The notes under the pieces: generated by a model
Told to the model about the DNA's origin: nothing
Database searches by the model: none
The model's input: only the letters and a program-made list of their open reading frames with translations
In this document: positions 54,240-64,000 of the stretch, one piece after another
Layout of the letters: every line of letters starts with the position of its first letter
Numbering within the stretch: position 1 is the first letter of the stretch
Position numbers and translations under genes: made by a program
Source: Doris montereyensis
Taxonomy: Eukaryota; Mollusca; Gastropoda; Nudibranchia; Dorididae
Reading direction: 5' to 3'
Length of the DNA stretch: 64,000 nucleotides
Assembly (NCBI GenBank): GCA_037039925.1
Contig: JAXRKP010000105.1
Coordinates: 202,501-266,500 of the forward strand

Positions 54240-57220
54240 AGATTCGAATGGACGCCAATTGATTATGGGTTTTAGAATGCGACCAGCTTTTTGCAACATA
54301 TTTGATCTTGGCTCTTCTCCAGACTGCTGAAATATCTGCCATTTCTGTGTCCTGACATTTCTAAGTCTTGTGAACTGGGAAGAACTTTTTCCAGACTAGG
54401 CTGTTTCCTTCTGTGAAAGTTCAAAGCTAGGCTGTTGAAGGAAATGTTGCAGGACAAAGTAAACCGTTTTCTTTGCGTTAGGAGTTTGCGTTAATGCTAT
54501 GTTTTATATCTTCTTCCCAACGTTTCCGAGGTCTGCCTTTGAACAGGGTCTTTTACCTTGAGTTTTAGCACTGTATACTGATTTAGCTATTCTATTGTCA
54601 TTCATTCTGTTAACATGCCCAAACCATCTCAGTTGATTCATTTCTTCTTAGTTTTTATGCTATCTGCTTTGGTTTGATCTTTATTGTTGTGTTTCTGATT
54701 TGTCTCTTTTAGTTTTCCCTACTACTTCTTAGATATTTCATTTCAAAGACTACCTGTACTCTATTGTATTCCCTACTGTCTAAGGTCCAGGTTTCACTGC
54801 CATAGAGGAGAGTAGGACAATAAACTGCGATCTTGTATACTGCCATTTTGGTTTTTGTTGACAACTTTTGTTTACCTACAAATGCCTTTCATAGATGGTT
54901 ATATATTGCGGGACTTTGCCTGTGTTTTGATTCTCTGGCTGATTTCTTCTCTTAGTTTTCCTTCTGATTTAATCATTACCTTAGGTCTTTTAATTGTAGC
55001 TTTGAACTTGTTCTAAATTCATATTCATTTCTATCTTGTTTTTAATTTAAGATTTTGTGTTTTATTGGCTGCCTTCCTGAAGTTAAGGTCCAGCATTGTT
55101 TGGTTTTCTTTGCATTTACTCTCATTCCTCTTTTATTTAATTAATTATTCATTATGTTGATATTTGACTGGAGTTATCCTTTTCTGATTTTCCAAACAGA
55201 ACTAAATCACAGAGCAAATGAAAGCATTGATACATTTACTGGTTTGAGCTTCCACATACCTACATTCATTTTCTTCATGTTTGAGGATGCCTTTGCGACT
55301 GAATCCATAAATGTGATAAACAAAGAGGACTTAGGTATCAACCCTGTCTTACTCCTATATCTACATCAAATTATTCAGATATGTTTCCAGTTCTCTCACT
55401 GCACATGTTGGTTTATTGTAAAAACATTTTTAATGGCTTCTATTTAAATTTTGCTCTACGTTGTGTTCTTTAAAGAATGCATAGTTCGTCCCTCCTCGCA
55501 GTGTCAAATGCCTTTTCTAAGTCAATAAAACACAGGTGCAAGTCAATGTTTCTCTCAAGGAATTTTTCTATTAATTTTCTAATTGTAAATATGTGATCTT
55601 GTACACTTCTTCCTGGTCTAAATCCACTCTGGTGTTCTTCAATCTGATCCTCTACTTTTTCCTTAGTCTCATTTCCAGAATCCTGGCATACACTTTCCTG
55701 GTACGCTAAGTAGTGATATCCCCTATAGTTTGAGCATTCCATAGTTGATCCTTTCTTGTGTGTATTGGTACTACTGTTCCCTTTTTGCAGTCGTCTGGCA
55801 CCCATTTGGACTTCCATGCTTGTTGACATATTGCATATAGTAGTTTATCTGCCTCTCTCCCTTGGTTTTCAATCATTTCTGGATAAACATGATCTGCTCC
55901 TGGGGCTTTTCCTAATTTCACTTTTCTTATAGCTGTTTGGATTTCTTCCATTGAGATATCTACATCTTCAGCTGTTTCATCTGGATTACTTGTTACTCTT
56001 AATAATTGATATGTACTCCTTGTTTCATATGTTCTGAGGGATTATGTAATTGTTGAAAATAATTTCTCCACATTTCCATGATTTCGCTGTCTCCTTTCAT
56101 TATTTCTCCTTTGGCGTTTTTAATTTATCGTATTGGGCATGCTTTGTCTTTCTCATGCTCTTCATTGCTCCCCAGAACAGCTTGATTTCCTTGATAGCTT
56201 TCTTTGAAGTCTTTGTCCAAACTCTTCCCACTGTTCTTGTTTTGCTTTCCTGACTTCCTCTTTGGCGATGGTTCTTTTACTCACGTAATCTATCCTATCC
56301 TGTGGTCTCTTTGTTTGAAAGTATTTCTTTCAGGCATCTTTCTTTTCTTTTGAACTTAGTTTTGACATTCTCATTCCACCATGCTGTCCTTTTCCCATCT
56401 CCTTTAATTTTGTTCCTACCACAGACCTCTTCAGTACAACTGAGGAGTGTTTTTTATATATTTGCCACTTTTTCTTCTATTGTGCTCTTTCCTTCAGATC
56501 CATCTGTCTTTCACTGGATAGATCTTTTATTCTGGATTGGTACATCTGTTTTACTATTGGTTTATTTAGTTCTTCTATTTTGAGTTTAGTAGCTTTCTTC
56601 TCTCTCTTTTCTGTTTGTTTTCTTCAGTTAAATAATCTCATTTTGGCTATCACTAGGTGATGATCATTAAATATTTCAGCTCCTCGGCTTACTCTATCAT
56701 CCATTATACTGTAAAAAGGAGCTGCTAAGTATTATGTAATCTATGATTGGCTTTTCGCATCTGTCTTCATTTACTCCTGTGTATTTGTGGATATCTTTAT
56801 GAGGAAAAAATGTATTAGTGTTAGCTATTTTCATGTTATTCTTTAGGCAAAACTTTTATTAGGCTCTCTCCATTTGGAGAAGTTTTTATCTCTCCTTCTT
56901 TACCTATTGCTCCTCCTGGATGTTTCTACATTGTTGCCTACTCTAGCGTTTCAATCTCATAAAACCATCAATTCCTGTTTGGGTTTGAGATTCTCTGCAG
57001 CTATTTGTAAATCATTTTTGAAGATATCTTTTTCTTCTTGGTGGCATCTTCGTTTGGTCCATAAGCAATTAATAATTTAATTCTCTTCCTTTTTACTCCT
57101 GCTCTAGCTTTATCTTGACATCTACTCCTGAGAAGATTAAAATATGATTTGATCAAAATGTCTACTATACATTATTTTCCAAAAATCACCTTGTATATCT
57201 TTCATTTTTGAATCTTTTGC
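54240..57220 (-). pseudogene. LINE with endonuclease and reverse transcriptase, degenerate
   Basis: From 57220 downward: APE endonuclease remnants (LIAYGPNEDA, NARVGNN); SRGAEIFNDHHLVIAKMRL; GKAPGADHVYPEMI (55706-55951); CSNYRGY, HQSGFRPGRSVQDHIFTIRK and CFIDLEKAFDTARRDEL (55470-55829), which are RT motifs; LLYGSETWTL near 54790; and LRWFGHVNRMNDNRIAKSVY near 54600. This order is typical of RTE/Proto2-like LINEs common in marine invertebrates. Numerous stops and shifts show it is long dead. It cuts off the hAT relic at its 3' end. Confidence 0.88.
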
Positions 57221-57261
57221 CATCTTCTAAGCCTTTGTTTCTAGCCAGCAGCAGGTTGTAA

Positions 57262-57440
57262 TTAGGGTTAACTCCCTTGGGTATCGCGCGGCAGCAGGTT
57301 GTTTTCCACCTACCTGGACCAGAAGGGGATGTCTACTGAGTTTTTCTATTTTTTTTAGCTGTTCAACCCGATTTCTAACCCACTATTTTGGTTTAACATT
57401 CAAATCACAGTCTGTGTTCTGGACTACCGAGTCCCCATGG
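57262..57440 (-). mobile_element. SINE family B fragment
   Basis: On the minus strand it shows GGGGACTCGGTAGTCCAGAA (tRNA-like head), GTGGGTTAGAAATCGG, and CCAGGTAGGTGGAAAACAAC. The 3' half is missing. Confidence 0.6.
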
Positions 57441-57507
57441 ACGTTTGGGAATCATTTTTCTCGAAGGGTGTCGACCAGCTTTCTTTGACTTGAGAGAAAT
57501 TATTCAC

Positions 57508-58045
57508 GCCTGTCTCTAATTAGGGTTAAATTGACATGTGACCGCGGACTTCATTATTGACTCAGGAGTCTGCAATCAGGTTAACTTTTGATACAGTGAC
57601 CGCGGACTTCATTATTGACGCTTGTCTGCAATCAGGGTTAAATTGATACAGTGACCGCGGACTTCATCATTGACGCCTGTTTGTAATCAGGGTTAAATTG
57701 ATACAGTGACCGCGGACTTCATCATTGACGCCTGTCTGTAATCAGGGTTAAATTGATACAGTGACCACGGGCTTCATCATTGACGCCTGTCTGTAATCAT
57801 GGTTAAATTGATACAGTGACCACGGACTTCAGTATTGACGCCTGTCTGCAATCAGGGTTAAATTGACACAGTGACCGCGGAATTCATCATTGACGCCTGT
57901 CTATAATTAGAGTTAAATTGACACAGTGACCGTGGACTCCATCATTGACGCCTGTCTGCAATCAGGGTTAAATTCACCTAGTGATCGCGGGGTTCAACAT
58001 TGACGCCTGTCTGTAATCAGGGTTAAATTGACACAGTGGCCGCAG
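57508..58045 (+). repeat. 55-bp minisatellite, about 9 copies
   Basis: Unit: ATTGACGCCTGTCTGTAATC then AGGGTTAAATTGATACAGTG then ACCGCGGACTTCATC. The GC-richest units hold the SacII-type CCGCGG core. Confidence 0.93.
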
Positions 58046-59131
58046 AACTTTATCGTTCTTGTTGGCAAGTGATCTTCTTACATTTCCCATGACTGAGCAC
58101 ACAGGGCATGAAAGTCTTTGATTGCTTGAAAGGCGTGTTTTACATTGTAAGCGCCTTTCCTTCCCCTCTTCCTCTCTTTCACGAAAGAGGATTTCAGTTG
58201 ACGGGGAAGGGGTGAGGACGATCGAAGAGATCTAAGCACGGAGCTTGAATAACAAACAGAATGTCGGCATCGTCAACACAGGGAATAGAGCAAATGACTT
58301 GAATATAAATCTTAAACAATGACCACCGACGAACACATTAAAAATAAAATGAATACAAAACAAACGAATCACTATAAATTCATGATGTGAATCATCTTGT
58401 GATGAAAAGAGTGAATTTTATTCTTTTTAAAACGTTCTAGAAAATCAGAAAACAATTCAAGGAAAGCAATGAAAAGCACATCTGACGGTAGGCCAGCGAC
58501 AATTCAATTTCTTTCAAATTTCTACAAATTCAAATTCAAATTCAATTCAATTCAATTCAATTCAAATTCAAATTCACATTCAAATTGAAATTGAAATTGA
58601 AATAATCTTTTATTCGTTCCGAGGGAAATTTTCTTTACTTTGACATCATTCAAGAGTTAAATTCGATTAATTAATTAATTAATTAATCAGTTAGTTAATC
58701 AATCAACAAAATTGTGATATAACTATGAAGATATAATGTAGTATATACATGAATACACACAGACACACACACACACACACACACACATACACAGACACAC
58801 TAAACATGCTCGCAGTCTTTAGATTTCGAAATTCAAATTTATCACCATATAAATATGCAATTTAGTTCGCTGAAAATGTAGAATCTAGGATACAAATGTA
58901 GGATATATCACATGTCTATAAAATATTTATACATGTAATTAAAAAAGAAAAATGGATTAAAATATCACAACTTGGTTACAAATAATTAGGAAACATATTT
59001 GGAATAAAATGTTCAGCAAGTAGGATGTATAAACAGTATAATACTATTAATACATGTATTATAACATATTTTCAACATACAGTGTCTATTACATGTACAT
59101 ATATGGACGTGGTTGGGCATCGTTGAGACAG
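58046..59131. other. spacer with retroposon tail (58520-58640, minus) and CA tract
   Basis: Positions 58520-58640 read on the minus strand as a 3' end (GGAACGAATAAAAGATTATT) followed by TTCAATT/TTTGAAT repeats, like the tail at 25300-25395. A CA tract lies at 58757-58786. No coding region. Confidence 0.5.
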
Positions 59132-60966
59132 TTACTTCCTATTACATGTACTATTATCCATTCTCACTGTTACATTTATTTCCTATTACATGTACTATTA
59201 TCCATTCTCACTGTTACATTTAGTTCCTATTACATGTACTATTATCCATTCTCACTGTTACATTTATTTCCTATTACATGTACTATTATCCATTCTCACT
59301 GTTACATTTACTTCCTATTACATGTACTATTATCCATTCTCACTGTTACATTTAGTTCCTATTACATGTACTATTATCCATTCTCACTGTTACATTTAGT
59401 TCCTATTACATGTACTATTATCCATTCTCACTGTTACATTTACTTCCTATTACATGTACTATTATCCATTCTCACTGTTACATTTAGTTCCTATTACATG
59501 TACTATTATCCATTCTCACTGTTACATTTACTTCCTATTACATGTACTATTATCCATTCTCACTGTTACATTTATTTCCTATTACATGTACTATTATCCA
59601 TTCTCACTGTTACATTTATTTCCTATTACATGTACTATTATCCATTCTCACTGTTACATTTAGTTCCTATTACATGTACTATTATCCATTCTCACTGTTA
59701 CATTTACTTCCTATTACATGTACTATTATCCATTCTCACTGTTACATTTACTTCCTATTACATGTACTATTATCTATTCTCACTGTTACATTTACTTCCT
59801 ATTACATGTACTATTATCCATTCTCACTGTTACATTTAGTTCCTATTACATGTACTATTATCCATTCTCACTGTTACATTTACTTCCTATTACATGTACT
59901 ATTATCCATTCTCACTGTTACATTTAGTTCCTATTACATGTACTATTATCCATTCTCACTGTTACATTTATTTCCTATTACATGTACTATTATCCATTCT
60001 CACTGTTACATTTATTTCCTATTACATGTACTATTATCCATTCTCACTGTTACATTTAGTTCCTATTACATGTACTATTATCCATTCTCACTGTTACATT
60101 TAGTTCCTATTACATGTACTATTATCCATTCTCACTGTTACATTTATTTCCTATTACATGTACTATTAGCCATTCTCACTGTGACATTTATTTTCTATTA
60201 CATGTACTATTATCCATTCTCACTGTTACATTTACTTCCTATTACATGTACTATTATCCATTCTCACTGTTACATTTAGTTCCTATTACATGTACTATTA
60301 TCCATTCTCACTGTTACATTTACTTCCTATTACATGTACTATTATCCATTCTCACTGTTACATTTACTTCCTATTACATGTACTATTATCCATTCTCACT
60401 GTTACATTTACTTCCTATTACATGTACTATTATCCATTCTCACTGTTACATTTATTTCCTATTACATGTACTATTATCCATTCTCACTGTTACATTTATT
60501 TCCTATTACATGTACTATTATCCATTCTCACTGTTACATTTATTTCCTATTACATGTACTTTTATCCATTCTCACTGTTACATTTATTTCCTATTACATG
60601 TACTATTATCCATTCTCACTGTTACATTTATTTCCTATTACATGTACTATTATCCATTCTCACTGTTACATTTATTTCCTATTACATGTACTATTATCCA
60701 TTCTCACTGTTACATTTACTTCCTATTACATGTACTATTATCCATTCTCACTGTTACATTTAGTTCCTATTACATGTACTATTATCCATTCTCACTGTTA
60801 CATTTACTTCCTATTACATGTACTATTATCCATTCTCACTGTTACATTTATTTCCTATTACATGTACTATTATCCATTCTCACTGTTACATTTATTTCCT
60901 ATTACATGTACTATTATCCATTCTCACTGTTACATTTAGATGTACTATTATCCATTCTCACTGCAG
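59132..60966 (+). repeat. 44-bp satellite, about 41 copies
   Basis: Unit: CCTATTACATGTACTATTAT then CCATTCTCACTGTTACATTT then ABTT, where B is C, T or G. Apart from this site and a handful of single changes (59771, 60166-60193, 60560) the units are identical. The stop-free unit gives open frames of up to 288 codons, which are artefacts. Confidence 0.98.
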
Positions 60967-61004
60967 ACGGTAGAAATTGAAACGATTTTCTGTGTCTTTC
61001 ACTT

Positions 61005-61679
61005 TTATTTTAGTTCCAATGAATTAATACATTGAATTTGGTTTGATGGTTTGACTATGTGATTGAGGGGATGGGATGTGACCTTGAGGGGATGGGATGT
61101 GACCTTGAGGGGATGGGATATGACCTTGAGGGGATGGGATGTGACCTTGAGGGGATGGGATGTGACCTTGAGAATACTAGTGCATTTGTTCAATGTGCAT
61201 GTGAAGATCAATTCAGATGTAGATTGTGTGTTTTCAATGTATTTGTTTGCTCCTTTAATGACCATGTCAATTCTCTTCTGATCTTTTGCGAAACAATTTC
61301 CTTCCGACCGAAAGACAAAGAACTTTTTCATTTATGACGACTCCTAGATATCTATATTTAGAGACCCTTTCTATCACCTCCCCTTTGATGGATAAATGAG
61401 ATAGTGTGTTTCGATTCTTCCTGAAATCAACACAAATTTCTTTAGTCTTGTTAACATTTAATTGTAGGTGGTTATTGTCACACCACTAAATAAACTTATC
61501 TATTTCATTTCTATAAAGGTTTTCATTTTCATATAAAATCATCCCTTGCAGAGCGGTGTCGTCTGCAAATATTAATTATTGATTTGATATTGATGTTTCG
61601 GAGCTTCTACAATCATCCGTATAGGTAATGAAAAGAACAGGGGACAGCAAACAACCTTGATGGGCCCCAGTATTAGTTA

Positions 61680-61680
<1 letters not shown>
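61005..61680 (-). pseudogene. LINE reverse transcriptase fragment
   Basis: From 61680 downward: GAHQGCLLSPVLFITYTDDC, then LIFADDTALQGMI with the FADD catalytic box, then FIxWCDNNHLQLNVNKTKEI, and VSKYRYLGVVI. The set is typical of CR1/L2/Rex-like LINEs and could be the family of the fragment at 13395-13800. The 21-bp minisatellite (61055-61165) interrupts or follows it. Confidence 0.85.
61055..61165 (+). repeat. 21-bp minisatellite, 5 copies
   Basis: TTGAGGGGATGGGATGTGAC plus C, five times, with one ATATGACC variant. Confidence 0.93.
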
Positions 61681-61799
<119 letters not shown>

Positions 61800-61995
61800 T
61801 AATCCATTTCTATAGCGCCAACTCCCATCTTACAACAGCTTTAGGCGTATGTATACACACATAGTAAAAAACATGAGCAATGTACATAAATACATGACAG
61901 CATAATATCATTTATAACTGTATGGTACATGAATTAAAATCGCATAATAAAAACAATTACTTTTCTTCTAAGAAACATCGCATGAGGTAGCCTAT
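61800..61995 (-). mobile_element. 5'-truncated LINE 3' end
   Basis: About 190 bp matching 18575-18790: CCATTTCTATAGCGCCAACT, GTAAAAAACATGAGC, CATGAATTAAAATCGCATAA, TTCTTCTAAGAAACATCGCA. Only the last codons and 3' untranslated part of the element remain. Confidence 0.85.
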
Positions 61996-62194
61996 ATTTT
62001 GAGATTTTGTTGTTGTTTTATGTGTGTGTATGCAGTTTTTCTTTTTCCATTTTTTACTTCTTTCTATTTTGTTTTAAGTTTTCTTTTCTTTTTTTTTAGC
62101 AAAATAATCTTATTTCTTCTCATGCAGCAATGTTTTTAGTCTTTTACTGACCGATTGTTTGTTGTTGTTAGGATGAATTTTTGCATCCTCACAA

Positions 62195-62545
62195 ACACTA
62201 CTTCCTTACAAACATTTACGTAGTAAGACACACACTACTTCTTCACGTTAAAAAAAAGTTTACGTAGTAAGACACACACTACTTCTTCACAAAAGTTTAC
62301 GTAGTAAGACACACACTACTTCTTCACAAACATTTACGTAGTAAGAAAGTAAGAAACACACTACTTCTTCACAAACATTTACGTAGTCAGAAACACACTA
62401 CTTCCTCACAAACATTTACGTAGTCAGAAACACACTACTTCTTCACAAACATTTACGTAGTAAGACACATACTACTTCTTCACAAAAGTTTACGTAGTAA
62501 GACACACTATGTCCTCACAAAAAGTTTACGTAGTGAGACGCACGC
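62195..62545 (+). repeat. 37-bp minisatellite, about 9 copies
   Basis: Unit: ACGTAGTAAGACACACACTA then CTTCTTCACAAACATTT, with small length changes. Confidence 0.92.
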
Positions 62546-63139
62546 TCTGTCAGTAGTGTTAGTTAGTTAGTTAGTTCAGTCAATATTTGAATATTATTAA
62601 CAAACACACTTTAGTCTGTACACTCAAAACTATCCGGCAGTTTGTCACAAACGTCCTCATTGCACACACATTTCGTTGGTGTGCGTTCACTCACTCAGCT
62701 TTGTGCAGTGACAGGGAAGAAGAGGCACCATAATATTGTGAGATCAGAGTTCAAGAGAGGTGGGAGTGCAATCGATTTAAAGGCATTGTTAAAGCTACAG
62801 TTGAAAAAAGTCAATAGTTTTGTTGTTGTGTATTGTGCACGAGACTTGGTGCTGCAGACCGAGAGATTGGTCGAGGCGACACCTATTAATAATTATTAAA
62901 ATGGCCCGTCACAACACACACACACACACACACACAGTCTAGTGACTTGGAAAGTTGTTTGTTGATTGTCACCTGCATTCTTTTACCCCAAATCTGTAAG
63001 TACATCTAATCGCTTTTCGAGCGTCGAATTTGACTTCAACGCTAACGAAAAACTCCGGGTACGAGGAATTTTAGATGTTTTTGCTTTCTGTATTTGGCTA
63101 TTTATGACTTAAAAATAATATTGTTATAACTTATAAATC
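62546..63139. other. spacer, nothing recognised
   Basis: An 85-codon frame at 62642-62899 has no domain. A CA tract lies at 62919-62936. Confidence 0.4.
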
Positions 63140-63592
<453 letters not shown>

Positions 63593-63774
63593 GTCTAGCT
63601 ACCCACATCATAGGAAGGCGACAGATTCATAATCATCACTGTTTTTTAACCTTCATCTGCCTCCATTTTGTGAGGCTACAGAATGAAGGATTTAGTATGT
63701 GTTCGACCTAAGGCTGTGGAGTAAACTGCCAACAGATATTACATTCAATACTAGGGGTCAATGTTCCATCTAAT

Positions 63775-64000
63775 CTGTATGCATGCGCACACCAAGGACA
63801 AAAAGGTACGCACAGTTGAAAAATGTCTGCGCACAGCAAGGACAAAAAGGTACAAGGCACAGTTGAAAAATGTCTGTGCACACCAAGGACAAAAAGGTAC
63901 GCATAGTTGAGAAATGTCTGCGCACACCAAGGAGAAAAAGGTACGCATAGTTGAAAAATGTCTGCGCATACAACGGAGAAAAAGGTACGCACAGTTAAGA
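63775..64000 (+). repeat. 44-bp minisatellite running off the window
   Basis: Five units of GCGCACACCAAGGACAAAAA then GGTACGCACAGTTGAAAAAT then GTCT. The array is cut by the window edge. Confidence 0.93.

Noticed and set aside
59054..60980. Hydrophobic open frames up to 288 codons resembling membrane repeats
   Set aside because: Translation of the 44-bp satellite; all three forward frames give the same peptides in rotation.
62642..62899. 85-codon plus frame
   Set aside because: No domain, no upstream signal, and it overlaps the decayed edge of a minisatellite.

Overview
The window is nuclear DNA of an invertebrate animal. One gene has about 19 small exons with GT-AG splice sites. The rest is tRNA-derived SINEs, LINE relics, piggyBac, Harbinger, hAT and Academ-like DNA transposons, and many tandem repeats. 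No prokaryotic gene organisation is visible. The mix of elements, and LINE tails rich in TTGAA, suggest a lophotrochozoan, perhaps a mollusc; this is inference and not certain.

Layout. Positions 81-3716 are a satellite of 17/25-bp units. Positions 6114-25869 (+) hold the only clear host gene, INTS6, the VWA-domain subunit of the Integrator complex. I can follow it from its ATG to its stop through 19 exons in matching phase, giving about 892 residues (human INTS6 has 887). Its introns carry SINEs, LINE fragments and minisatellites, and its probable 3'UTR contains a 52-bp minisatellite. Several frame breaks lie in it, mostly at homopolymer runs, which looks more like sequencing or assembly error than gene decay.

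From 27.6 kb onward the window is accessory DNA: a 2-kb array of 53-bp units (27936-29955); a piggyBac element with TTAA ends (31730-34934) carrying a nested short Harbinger; a 5.7-kb element with about 160-bp terminal inverted repeats (36003-41738) encoding a broken large protein with an N-terminal Cys/His region and a C-terminal PIN/XPG-like nuclease signature, best matched to the Academ superfamily; a 6-kb two-gene Harbinger (41880-47899) with a MADF protein on + and a DDE transposase on -, and with TAA duplications; another short Harbinger (52227-53049); a hAT relic (53399-54235) abutting a LINE relic (54240-57220, -); a 44-bp satellite (59132-60966); a second LINE RT relic; and long GA/CT tracts.

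The transposon genes work in pairs where this can be seen. In the Harbinger the transposase and MADF protein are the usual two partners, and both short Harbinger derivatives keep only the first exonic bits of the same two genes. The most unusual piece is the Academ-like element. No functional non-coding RNA gene was recognised; the tRNA-like stretches are SINE heads.
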